Origin: Verrucomicrobiaceae bacterium
GTDB lineage: Bacteria; Verrucomicrobiota; Verrucomicrobiia; Verrucomicrobiales; Verrucomicrobiaceae
NCBI GenBank assembly: GCA_016795365.1
Contig: JAEUHN010000031.1
Coordinates: 144,311 to 208,310, forward strand
Reading direction: 5' to 3'
Length of the DNA stretch: 64,000 nt
Part shown: piece by piece, positions 8,801 through 18,100 of the stretch
How positions within the stretch are numbered: position 1 is the first letter of the stretch
Layout of the letters: each line of letters begins with the position of its first letter
Translations under genes and position numbers: made by a program
Notes under the pieces: generated by a model
Told to the model about the DNA's origin: nothing
What the model saw: the letters and a program-made list of their open reading frames with translations, nothing else
The model's database searches: none

Positions 8801-9081
8801 AGAGCACGGCGCGCCGCCGCGAGTCCACCACTCCGATCCAGGCGCTCAACTTGCTGAACAGCAAGTTCACGCTCGATCACGCGCAGGCTTTTGCCGAACG
8901 CGTCACCAAAGAGGTAGGCAGCGATCCAGCAAAACAGATCACACGGGCCTATCAGCTCGCGCTGAATCGCAAGCCGTCAGCCGAGGAGATGCAGGAGGTT
9001 TTGCCTGTGGTGGGTGAAGCTGGCCTCAGTTCCCTCTGCAGAGCCTTGTTCAACTCGAACGAGTTTCTGTTCATGCCCTGA
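5872..9081 (+). CDS. DUF1549/DUF1553 planctomycete-type cytochrome c protein with discoidin-like inserts
   Basis: A 1069-residue exported protein. After a signal peptide it has a PSCyt1 haem domain (CFECH at 38-42), then DUF1549 ([43 protein letters not shown]), two discoidin-like segments in the middle (about 420-700), and DUF1553 at the C-terminus ([25 protein letters not shown]). Such proteins are abundant in planctomycetes and verrucomicrobia and are thought to act in extracytoplasmic polysaccharide oxidation, usually beside a DUF1501 gene, which is absent here. An ATG at 5842 is an alternative start; 5872 gives the better signal peptide. Two 50-bp palindromic elements are embedded in the gene. 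Confidence 0.9.
   Translation: [1069 protein letters not shown]
6281..6330. repeat. 50-bp palindromic element, copy 1, inside the DUF1553 gene
   Basis: Outer arms AAGTG/CACTT enclose two hairpins: TTCGGCTTCAGCCGAA and, less perfectly, TGCGACTAAAGCCGCA. It matches copy 2 (8481-8530) at about 44 of 50 positions but is read in another frame, as [15 protein letters not shown]. Confidence 0.85.
8481..8530. repeat. 50-bp palindromic element, copy 2, inside the DUF1553 gene
   Basis: Same length and layout as copy 1: outer stem AAGTGG/CCACTT, an imperfect hairpin TCGGCTTTAGTCGA and a perfect hairpin TGCGGCTAAAGCCGCA. It is translated as [16 protein letters not shown], a segment that interrupts the usual DUF1553 sequence between SDTYRQ and LDADSRYLW. 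Confidence 0.85.
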
Positions 9082-9261
9082 GATAGCTTTGACGCGGTGC
9101 TAGTAAGGCGTTCCGCCAACCGGGTGCATTGTCGCCTTGTCAGAGCGGCAGGAATCCGTCTCTGGTGGTGAGTTGATTGCGACTGGGCTGTGATTTGGTG
9201 GGCACCCGCGAGCTATGAAAATCCGATGCATAGATGAAGCCCGTTGTGCTATCGACGAACC

Positions 9262-9987
9262 GTGTTTTCCAACCCCGAGTTCCAACCCCTGTTCCCCGTC
9301 ACCGCGTGGACGTTGGTGCGACGTGTGCAGACGGGCGAGGCGGTGCCGAGTGCGCAGGCGGCGCTGGAATCGCTGTGTGCGACGTATTGGGAGCCGGTGC
9401 GGCGCTACCTGAAGGCGCTGGGCTGTCGCGAGGATGAGACGGCGGACGTGACGCAGGAATTCTTCGCGTCCTTCCTGCGCAATGGTGGATTCGAACGCGC
9501 GAATCCGGAGCTGTCGAAACTGCGGACGTTCATCAAGCTGGCGGCGCACAACTTCTTGCTCAATCACTGGCGCAATCGCATGTCGCAGCGGCGCGGCGGT
9601 GGTGCATCGCCGGAGAACCTCGACGAAGTGCCTGAGATCGCGGAGGCGGAGCGATCACTCGCGGAGCAGGCGTATGATCGCGAGTGGGCGCAGGCCGTGC
9701 TGGATCGCGCTCTGAAGAGTGTGCAGGAGGGGTATGCGAAGCGTGGCCGCGCGGAGGCGTTTGAGGCGATCAAAGCCGGTCTGCTGCGGCCGGGCGGATT
9801 GTCCAACACCAGCGAAGTCGCAGTCCAACTGGGTGTGCCGGAAGCGCAGGTGCGCGTGGCGGTGCATCGGGCGCGACAGCGTCTGGCGGACGCGCTACGC
9901 GACGAAGTGCTGGCCACGGTGGAGTCGCCTGCGGAGGTGGAGGCGGAGGTGCGCTACCTGATTGGCGTGATCGCGCACACGCAGTGA
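9262..9987 (+). CDS. ECF-type RNA polymerase sigma factor, kinase-associated
   Basis: A 241-residue sigma-70 family protein from a GTG start at 9262 (a TTG at 9244 is possible). Region 2 is seen in ALESLCATYWEPVRRYLKALG, DVTQEFFASFLRN and PELSKLRTFIKLAAHNFLLN. Region 4 is a helix-turn-helix in NTSEVAVQLGVPEAQVRVAVHRARQRL. This long form with a conserved FxxANPxLxKLRTF block is shared with the sigma gene at 30285. Both precede a Ser/Thr kinase gene, as in kinase-associated ECF groups of planctomycetes and verrucomicrobia. It probably directs transcription of the two following genes, whose upstream regions share a motif that begins in this gene's stop codon. Confidence 0.88.
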   Translation: MFSNPEFQPLFPVTAWTLVRRVQTGEAVPSAQAALESLCATYWEPVRRYLKALGCREDETADVTQEFFASFLRNGGFERANPELSKLRTFIKLAAHNFLLNHWRNRMSQRRGGGASPENLDEVPEIAEAERSLAEQAYDREWAQAVLDRALKSVQEGYAKRGRAEAFEAIKAGLLRPGGLSNTSEVAVQLGVPEAQVRVAVHRARQRLADALRDEVLATVESPAEVEAEVRYLIGVIAHTQ

Positions 9988-10012
9988 AACATCTGTCGCG
10001 AGTTCGGGAACC
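9985..10012 (+). promoter_or_regulatory. Candidate ECF promoter, TGAAAC-N13-TCGGGAAC, before the kinase gene
   Basis: TGAAAC starts exactly 36 nt before the ATG at 10021 and is followed after 13 nt by TCGGGAAC. The same pair with identical spacing lies exactly 36 nt before the ATG of the next gene (11991-12018). TGA of the hexamer is the stop codon of the sigma gene. Confidence 0.5.
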
Positions 10013-10020
10013 AAGTGACG

Positions 10021-11982
10021 ATGAGCACCACGCGATGCACTGAATGCCAGACCGAACTGCCAGCCGATGGCTATGTAGGTCTGTGCCCGCGCTGTGTGGC
10101 AGGGACGATGGACGGACTCTGGGAGGTCTTGCAATCTGGCCCCGGCTCAGCCGACGCGACTCACAGCGAGCGGCCCACGGTGCCGGGCTGGCAGGTGCTG
10201 GAACCGCTGGGCGCAGGCGGGCAGGGCATTGTCTGGCATGCGGTGCGGCTGGAAGATGATGTGCAGGGCGCGGTCAAAGTCTTCCGTCCTGATCGCCTCG
10301 GTGGCGATGAGAACGTGCTGCGCCGCGATGCGGAGGTGAACGCGCTGCGGGCGCTCGACCATCCGAACATCGTGCGCGTGCTTGATGCGGGGCAGACGAC
10401 GGACGGCGCGTTCTACGTGATCACCGAGTTCGTCGAAGGCTGTGACTTGCAGCACCTCATGCAAGCTGGAGCACTCGGTGTGGAGCGGGCCTTGAGCATC
10501 ATGAAGCAGATCGCGCAGGCTTTGATGCACGCGCATGAACGGGGCGTGGTGCATCGGGATCTGAAGCCGGCGAATGTGCTCGTGGCCCGTGGTGATGTGG
10601 TGAAGCTGGCGGACTTCTCTCTGGCGCAGCGAAGGGGCTCCAAGGCGCTGCTCTCGATGACACGCGCGGGCACCACCTTCGGCACGCCCTACTACCTGGC
10701 ACCCGAGGTAATGCGCGGGCAGGGCGCCACAGCGGCCTCCGACTTGTATGCGCTGGGGGTGATGCTTTACGAGCTGCTCACCGGAGCGCCGCCAGCAGGA
10801 AAGTTTAGCAGCGCCTCCGAGAAATGTGATCTGCCGCGCGAGGTGGATGGATTGATCGAGTCGCTCCTGGCGGAAGATCCCGCGCGGCGTCCTGCCTCGG
10901 CACATGCGGTGCTGACAGCGCTGGATCACATCACTGCCTTGCGCGCAGGGGCACTGGCCGCACGATTGCGACGTCATCGCTGGACGCTGGTGGCAACGAG
11001 CATCGGCTGCGCGGTGCTCGCGGGTGTGATCGGCTACTTGATACCCCGACCTGTGCCGCCACCACCACCGCTGCCGCGCGTGAACGCGAAAGGCTTTGCC
11101 AATCCCGCCGTCGCCACACGCGAGGCACCCTGGCGGAACAGCCTGGAGATGCGTTTCATTCCGGTGCGCGGTCTGGAGCGGTTGCTGGTCTGCCAGCATG
11201 AGACGCGGATGAGCGATTACCTCTACTCGCTCGCCATGGGTGAAGGTGTCGAAGGTGCCGCGTGGGCAGAGGCCTATGGCAATCCCGATGTCACGCGCAG
11301 TGCTTTGCAGGACCTGCGTCCGTCTGGCTGGACCATGCAGCCAGGCAGTCGTTCGAGTGTGCCCGCGGGTCTGCTCGCGCTTGGCTTGCGCGAAGACGCA
11401 GCCGCAAGCGGTATCAGCTTCCACATGGCGCGGCGGTTCTGTGCGTGGCTTTCGTGGCGTGAGCAGCGCGAGGGCCGGCTGGCGCCGAATCACTACTACC
11501 GCCTGCCCACGGATGAAGAATGGAGCGTCGCCTCCGGGATGCCTGCTGAGACGGAACCGACACCCGAGAAGCGCAACAAGGCGCTCCAAGGCACCGTGCA
11601 TCCCTGGGGCAACGCCTGGCCGCCGCCCGCGAACTTTGCCAACTACGCAGGCACGGAGGCGCGTGATGCGAACTGGCCTGCGGCCTGGCTTTCGCTGCCG
11701 GAGCAGAACGACGCCTGGTCACGCTCCGCACCGGTGATGCAGTTCCCACCCACCAGCACCGGGCTCTACGATGTGTGGGGCAACGTGTGGGAGTGGTGCG
11801 ACTCCGCACCGAACGTTCATTCTGTGGAGATGACCTTGCGAGGCGGCGCATGGGTGGAAGGCGGCTACAAGGCGCTGATGCGAATGGACTTCCGACGCTT
11901 TGAGCGACCCACGGTGCGGGAGAGCTGCATGGGCTTTCGTTGCGTGCTGGTGGTGCCGGAACTGCCGTCTGAAAAAAAGTGA
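10021..11982 (+). CDS. Membrane Ser/Thr protein kinase with C-terminal FGE-sulfatase (SUMF1-like) domain
   Basis: A 653-residue protein. The N-terminus has a zinc-ribbon-like pair of CxxC motifs (CTEC, CPRC), then a Hanks-type kinase domain (about 50-310) with GAGGQG loop, AVKVF lysine and VHRDLKPAN (His178-Asn185). The magnesium-binding motif reads DFS (198-200) instead of DFG. A transmembrane helix (about 325-345) leads to an extracytoplasmic formylglycine-enzyme fold (HPWGNAWPPPANFANY, GLYDVWGNVWEWCDS, LRGGAW, GFRC). The active-site cysteine pair of true FGE is not evident, so a sensory role is likelier. The ATG at 10021 is preferred over the GTG at 10015 because the upstream motif then has the same spacing as at the next gene. 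Confidence 0.88.
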   Translation: MSTTRCTECQTELPADGYVGLCPRCVAGTMDGLWEVLQSGPGSADATHSERPTVPGWQVLEPLGAGGQGIVWHAVRLEDDVQGAVKVFRPDRLGGDENVLRRDAEVNALRALDHPNIVRVLDAGQTTDGAFYVITEFVEGCDLQHLMQAGALGVERALSIMKQIAQALMHAHERGVVHRDLKPANVLVARGDVVKLADFSLAQRRGSKALLSMTRAGTTFGTPYYLAPEVMRGQGATAASDLYALGVMLYELLTGAPPAGKFSSASEKCDLPREVDGLIESLLAEDPARRPASAHAVLTALDHITALRAGALAARLRRHRWTLVATSIGCAVLAGVIGYLIPRPVPPPPPLPRVNAKGFANPAVATREAPWRNSLEMRFIPVRGLERLLVCQHETRMSDYLYSLAMGEGVEGAAWAEAYGNPDVTRSALQDLRPSGWTMQPGSRSSVPAGLLALGLREDAAASGISFHMARRFCAWLSWREQREGRLAPNHYYRLPTDEEWSVASGMPAETEPTPEKRNKALQGTVHPWGNAWPPPANFANYAGTEARDANWPAAWLSLPEQNDAWSRSAPVMQFPPTSTGLYDVWGNVWEWCDSAPNVHSVEMTLRGGAWVEGGYKALMRMDFRRFERPTVRESCMGFRCVLVVPELPSEKK

Positions 11983-11990
11983 TTCGCCGC

Positions 11991-12018
11991 TGAAACATGT
12001 CCCCGCCAATCGGGAACA
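11991..12018 (+). promoter_or_regulatory. Candidate ECF promoter, TGAAAC-N13-TCGGGAAC, before the FG-GAP gene
   Basis: Second copy of the 9985-10012 motif. Hexamer, 13-nt spacer, octamer and the 36-nt distance to the ATG at 12027 are all identical, while the spacer sequence differs. Transcripts would start close to the ATG, so leaderless or near-leaderless mRNA is possible. Confidence 0.5.
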
Positions 12019-12026
12019 CGCGGGGG

Positions 12027-15000
12027 ATGAAAGCCCTCTTTTGTTTCTTGTTCCTCAGCCTGGGTTCCCTGGCTTCTGCCGCACTCCCGGAGGCTTTGTA
12101 TCACAAGATCCCGAACCCGCGAATGCCGAACCAGGACCTCGACTACTTCGGGTCGGCGATGGCCAGTTACGGAACCAACATCGTCGTCGGTTCGCCGCGA
12201 GCGGAGTCAGATGGCGGAGCAGGCGAAGGCGGCACCGTTTGGGTGGTGAACGCTTACTCGACTTCGACCGTGCAGATCGTGGACAATCCCTTCGTCGGCG
12301 GCGGTGGACGCTTCGGTCACTCCGTGGCGATCCATGAGACGACCGCTGTCGCAGGCGCACCTGAGAATGGGGTCAACGGCAACGGCAATTCAGGGGCGGC
12401 CTACTTCTGGACTGTCAGTGCGTCTGCCGCAGAGCCAACGGCCTTGGTCAATCCAAACCCCGAGGGATTCGAGAACTTCGGTCAGGCCGTCGCTATCACG
12501 GGCACTCATATCGCGGTCTCCGCGCGTGGCATTAACACCGCCGTCGCAGGCACTGGCACAGTCCACCTTTATGATCGCACGGGCGGATCACCGACAGCCG
12601 TCGCTTACAGCATTCCGAACCCCACACCAGCCTCCGGCGGCTTCTTCGGCGAGACGCTGGTGCTGAGCGGCACGCGGCTCATTGTGGGGAACCCCGGTGC
12701 ACTGGGAGGGCGCGGCCTGGTGTATGTCTATGATCTCGCCAGCGGACCACCCAGCGCTCCGCTGCTCACGATCACCAATCCGCAAGGCACGAACGAGAAT
12801 GAGTTGTTCGGCTGCGCCTTGTCGCTGGAGAATCAAACGCTCGCCGTGGGTGCCCGCGAAGGCCTCGGGGCGAATGGTCGGGCCTACGTCTTCGACCTTG
12901 CCAGCGGCACTCCAGCAGTCCCGACTATCTCATTGGCCAATCCTGCGCCCTTCATCTGGGAGGCCTATGGATCTTCCGTCGCGGTGCGCAACAACCGCCT
13001 GCTAGTCGGCTGCCCGGCCGACATTCAGAACGGCAACTTCATCGGCACCGCGTATGAATACGACCTTGCCTCCGCTACACCAGATGCCGTGGTCTTCACG
13101 ATCAACAGCCCCAGCAGCACAGGTGTGCAGGGGGGCGAGTCCTTCGGTGCAGCCGTGTGCTGGGGAGGTCTGTCGAATGAGTTCCGCGTCATCGGCGCTC
13201 CAGGAAATGACAAGCTTCAGCCCGATGCGGGGGACATCTATGTCCTTCGTTTGCTCAACAACGCGCTGATTAAAAGCACAACTTCTGATGCCCATCGCAA
13301 GCGAACCTATCCCGATAGCAACTACGGCGAGGCGGTCTGCTTGATGGGCAGCTCGATGTTTGTCGCGGATAAATCGGCACGGATCGGTGGCAAGGTCGGG
13401 GCAGGTTGCGTTTATCAATATGACCTCGCCTCAGCTTCGCCCACCGTGCCTCTCCGGCGTTTCGACAATCCCGATCCGGGGGTCAACGATAACTTCGGCG
13501 TTACGATGGTCACCAGTGGCACACGCCTAGTGATCGCTGCCTCACACGATAAGGCCGGGACCGTGGACAAGGTGGGCACTGTCTATGTTTACGATCTGTC
13601 GGGGCCGCACCCGGCTCTGGTGTTGACCATCCCCAACCCAATCGTTACAAGCCAGTCCTACTTCGGCAGCGCACTGGCGATGGATGGTGACAGGCTCGTG
13701 ATCAATTCAAACAGCCGGACGCGAGTCTATGATTTGTCTTCCGCGACGCCAGGCGTGGCCGTGACTGAACTTGGTGGCGCCACGTCTAGTCCGCGCGCTA
13801 TCTGCATCAATGGCACGAGGGTGGTCATCGGCTCGCACTTCAGCGATGTGCACGGGCAGGACGCGGGCTCGGTTGCAGTCTATGATTTGCTCTCACCTAC
13901 CCCACAGACACCCGTGCTGACTCTGAGTCCGCCAGCCCCGATCACACAAGGCTTCTTTGGTCATGTGGTGAAGCTTGAAGGTGACACGCTTGTCGTGGCT
14001 GCTGCCCGTGCAGCTGGAGCACCAATCCTGGCTGGTCACGTCTATATCTATGATCTTGCCAGTGCCACACCTGCCGTGCCGCTGTATCAGCTGACAGATC
14101 CGCTGGCAGGCTCTGCGGATGATCGTTGGTTTGGCAGAACTTTCGCACTGCATGGCAACCGCGTTCTATGTGGCACCCCTTTTCACGACGCACCAGGAGC
14201 CAACAGAGGTGAGGGCTATCTGTATGGCCTGTTGCGCAGCCCGCCCGAACAAGTCGCCGCGACCCTGCAAGCCACCGATGGTGGCCAGTTCACCAATCTG
14301 GGCATCGCCGTCGCACTCAATGATGACTGGGCAGTGATGGCATCCACAGAGACCACTTCGCCCGCCACGGGTCCAGGCACCATCCGTGTTTACAGCTTCC
14401 CCAAGCCGGAGATTGTGGTCGAGCACATCGCAGGTGTGCCGCTCGTGGATGGAGCATCGGTGGTGGATTTCGGCTACGGCGTGCAGGCGGTGCCTTCCAC
14501 CTTGTCCCTCACCGTTAAAAACACCGGCATCCATCCGCTGGAGATCACAGCGGTGAACTTCGCCACCGGGAATGATACCGACTTCAGCACCAGCATCACC
14601 GGCCTGCCGCTCAGCATTCCCGCAGGAGGCAGCTCGATTGTTCCAGTCACCTTCACGGCCGGTGTGCTAGGCGCACGCACGACGGAACTCCGCCTGCTGA
14701 ACAACGATGAAGACGAAGGCCCGTTCAACATCACGCTTAACGCCTTCAGCGTCACTGAACGGCAGGCATGGCGGCAGCTGCACTTCGGCACTATCGAGAA
14801 CACAGGCAATGCCGCCAACAGTGCTGACCCCGATGGCGATGGCTTCGACAACAGCTTCGAATTCCTTACCGGGTCCATCCCCGTGGACTTCCACTCTCGT
14901 TTCCGTCTCGACATTCAGCCTGATCCCACCAACCCCGGACAAATGCGCGTGCAGATCAGCCCCACACGCAGCAGCACGAACTACCGCATCGAGTTCAATC

Positions 15001-15128
15001 CAGACCTGTCGCCCACCAACTGGCAGCCGCTCTGGGAAGGTCTCGGCACGGGAGCCTCGCAGATGCAGGTGAACGATGTTGGATCGCTCAATGAGGTGAG
15101 ACGCTTTTATCGTGCAGTGATCTGGTAA
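12027..15128 (+). CDS. Secreted FG-GAP/beta-propeller protein with choice-of-anchor D domain
   Basis: A 1033-residue exported protein; the ATG at 12027 gives the signal peptide MKALFCFLFLSLGSLASA. Most of the chain consists of repeated units such as YFGSAMASYGTNIVVGSP, each with F(G) near the start and a VYVYDLASGTP tail, typical of FG-GAP repeats that form a propeller. Then follows an ASH/choice-of-anchor D Ig-like domain (PSTLSLTVKNTGIHPLEI), a DPDGDGFDNSFEFLTG calcium-loop-like motif, and a C-terminal module with YRIEFNPDLSPTNWQPL ending RRFYRAVIW. It is the likely output gene of the adjacent sigma/kinase unit. Ligand and function are unknown; surface adhesion or sensing is plausible. Confidence 0.82.
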   Translation: MKALFCFLFLSLGSLASAALPEALYHKIPNPRMPNQDLDYFGSAMASYGTNIVVGSPRAESDGGAGEGGTVWVVNAYSTSTVQIVDNPFVGGGGRFGHSVAIHETTAVAGAPENGVNGNGNSGAAYFWTVSASAAEPTALVNPNPEGFENFGQAVAITGTHIAVSARGINTAVAGTGTVHLYDRTGGSPTAVAYSIPNPTPASGGFFGETLVLSGTRLIVGNPGALGGRGLVYVYDLASGPPSAPLLTITNPQGTNENELFGCALSLENQTLAVGAREGLGANGRAYVFDLASGTPAVPTISLANPAPFIWEAYGSSVAVRNNRLLVGCPADIQNGNFIGTAYEYDLASATPDAVVFTINSPSSTGVQGGESFGAAVCWGGLSNEFRVIGAPGNDKLQPDAGDIYVLRLLNNALIKSTTSDAHRKRTYPDSNYGEAVCLMGSSMFVADKSARIGGKVGAGCVYQYDLASASPTVPLRRFDNPDPGVNDNFGVTMVTSGTRLVIAASHDKAGTVDKVGTVYVYDLSGPHPALVLTIPNPIVTSQSYFGSALAMDGDRLVINSNSRTRVYDLSSATPGVAVTELGGATSSPRAICINGTRVVIGSHFSDVHGQDAGSVAVYDLLSPTPQTPVLTLSPPAPITQGFFGHVVKLEGDTLVVAAARAAGAPILAGHVYIYDLASATPAVPLYQLTDPLAGSADDRWFGRTFALHGNRVLCGTPFHDAPGANRGEGYLYGLLRSPPEQVAATLQATDGGQFTNLGIAVALNDDWAVMASTETTSPATGPGTIRVYSFPKPEIVVEHIAGVPLVDGASVVDFGYGVQAVPSTLSLTVKNTGIHPLEITAVNFATGNDTDFSTSITGLPLSIPAGGSSIVPVTFTAGVLGARTTELRLLNNDEDEGPFNITLNAFSVTERQAWRQLHFGTIENTGNAANSADPDGDGFDNSFEFLTGSIPVDFHSRFRLDIQPDPTNPGQMRVQISPTRSSTNYRIEFNPDLSPTNWQPLWEGLGTGASQMQVNDVGSLNEVRRFYRAVIW

Positions 15129-15174
15129 TGACCTGCGTCAGAGCGGAAGGGAATCACATCCCATTGCTCTCTGA

Positions 15175-18100
15175 TCATTCCACCAAGGACCGTAGGCGAT
15201 AGAACGTGGGTGAGCCACCGGCAGGTGATTCCACTGTTAGTGTGCGAACCACGCCGGTGCTTTCGCTGATCGTTGCAGTTCCGGTGGGCACATAGCCGTT
15301 AACGGAGGTGGCCAATGGTGTCCAGGTCACGAGGTCGGGGCTGCATTCGACGATCAAGGTCACCCCGCGCGCGGCACTGTTCCGCTGGGTGGTGATACGG
15401 GCGGTATTGCCGATCAACTGGAAGCTAAAGGGCGTGCTGGCGTTGCCAGTGATGAACTCGATGAGGTTCGGGATGCCATTGCCGTTCGCATCGTGGCCAG
15501 GGCCGTTGAGCGCAGGATTCGAGAGCTGAGCAGGTGTGAGGTTGGCGTTGCGCCAGGTGAAGAACGTCTCGGGATTGGGCGCGACGTAGAGGGCGTTGAT
15601 CTCGGGCTGGGTCAAAGCGCGGCGGTAGATGCGCAGATCGTCGATCTGGCCCAGCCAGCCGTTCCACCCGGCGCTCATGCCGCCGATACGCAGCAGTTCA
15701 CTTACCGTGCCGCCTGCACCGGTGTTGAAGGTGGTGCTTTGCGTGCCGTGGTCGAGATAGACGCGAGTGCGCCAGGTGCCGGCATCGTTAAAGTTCACCA
15801 TCGTGACGAGATGCCATTCTCCATCGCTGATCGGGCTGGCGATGGTGCCGCCATATTGATTGCCATTGATGCCCTGGAGCTGGCTTGGCGCGATCCAGAG
15901 CCGATGTTGCACCTGGTAGGGATCACCGCCGTCTTTGCCGAAGAGAATGTTGTAGCCAGTCGCCGTCGTGCGGCACCACACAGACATCGTGAAGGCATCG
16001 CCACGCGGATTGAGATTGAGGTCGGACTGGTTCGCAGGCGTGAAGTTCGTCATGCCATCGCTGGTCGATGCAGGGCCATACGCGCCGCCGAAGCGGCCAT
16101 TCGCGATCCATTGCGCACCCGTGACGGTGGTGGCGTGATTGTTGCCCGCGGACGCACTGTCCCAGATTCGTGTGCCACTGCCTTCATCAAAGGTGTAGTG
16201 CAGGATGAGATCGGGATCGTTCACGAAGCCACCGATGGGAGCGATGCTGAGCGTGAGCGACTGCGTGTCGCTACCGGAGGCATCGGTGACACGCACGACG
16301 ATCTCGGCGCGTGCAGCTGTCGTTGGTGTGCCGCTGAGCACGCCGGTCGATGAAAGCGTGATCCCTGCGGGCAGAACGCCACTGTCGAGACTCCAGGTGC
16401 GCGTGGAAGTGCCGCCGGTGGCCGCGAGCGCGACGCTGTAAGCCGACTCGACAGTGCCTGTGGGCAAGGTGGTGGTCGTGATGGTGAGCGGACCATTCAC
16501 CGTGAGCACGGCGGGTGTGGAAACCACACTGCCTTGCGCGTTGGTGATGGTGCAGGTGTAGCTGCCCGCATCGCTGAGTTGCACGGCGTTGATTTGAAAC
16601 TCGGGGCTGTTGGTGCCCACGACGGTGGTGCCGCGCCGCCACTCATACGTGAACGGGCCGGTGCCGCTGACGGCGACAACGAAGTTCAACGCATTGCCCA
16701 CCGCGAGCGTGGTTGAACTCGGTTCGCTCACGATGCTCGGTGCCTGCGGCGAAGGAGGCGTGGGCGGTGGCAGAGGAGTGCCGCTGGCATCGCGGCCATC
16801 GAGCTGCGTGAGATAGGCGACGAGGTTGTCGCGATCCGTGGTGCTCAGCGTCTGCACCACGCGATGCGGTTGAGCTTGCGCGAGCACGTTCGCATTCGCC
16901 ACGAGCAGCACATTGATCTGATGCGGACCACCATTGGTGCGCTGGATCTCGATGGTGTTCGTCGCACCCGCATTGAGCGGAGCCTCGATACTAAACCAAC
17001 GCCAGCCGCTGGTCTGCCAGCTGTTGTCCGGCGACTGCTGAAGCGTGGTGATGCTCTGCGACACACCGTTGATGATGAGGTTCGCCGTGCCGCTGTTGTA
17101 GTGGCGCACGTAGCGGAAGGTGATACGCGCATCGCCGCCGTCGCCGCCATCAATGCCCGTGAAGCGCACGGACGCGGTGCCGGTGTCATTGAGGTAGGCC
17201 GCCGCGCCGCCGAACATGCCGCGAATGGCACCGCCACCGCCCTCCGCAGGCGAGTCACTGATCGTTCCTGCGGGACCAATGTATTGTCCGGTGGAGCCAT
17301 ACGTCAGCGCGCCGCCTGCGTAGCTGAAGACCTCGTTCAAGTTCGCAGCTTGGCCGTGATGGAGATAAACGCGTGTGGCGTGCAAGCCGTGGAGCGTGGG
17401 CGTGTCGATGCCTGGCAGCGTTTGTCCGAGCCGTGAACCACTGAGCGTGGACTGCGTGCCCACGTTGATGAGCGTGTTGTTGATGAAACTCGTGCCCGCG
17501 TGACAGCTCGCGCAGTTTTGCGCAGCGAAGACGGCTTGTCCGCCGATCGCTGCGGCAGTGAGCGTGCCGTTCGTATTGCGATTCGGACTGCGCGGTGTGT
17601 GCTCGGGTGTAAGCGAGGTGACATAGGCCGCGAGCGCATCGAGATCAGCGCTGAGGCCTGCTTTGCCACTGGCTGGACTCGGATGCTGCGTGGCGAACTG
17701 CTGAGGCGAGAGATTCAAAAAGCCTGTGCCACCAAACGGGCCGCGAATGTCGTGCTCGAAGTCCTGAATCTCATCGAAGTTGCCGCTCCAATGCACCGCG
17801 CCATGGCCGATGCCGCTGCGTCCACGCAGGTCCGTGGTGCGGCGCAGACCTTCGCCGCGTCCGGTAAAATCCCACACGCGACCATCGTGACCGCCATCGA
17901 CGTGGCACGTCGCGCACGAGATGTAGCTGTCCGCGCTCATGCGAGGATCAGCGGCGTTGTAGAAGATGCGTTTGCCCTGCAAGACCTGCGTGGTGAGCAA
18001 CTCCGTCGTGACGGTGTTCGTCGTTGCGATGAGCGGCAGCGTGGTGCGGTTCTCGCCGAGCAGAGCTTGTGCATTGCGCACGGTCACGGTGCGACCCATG

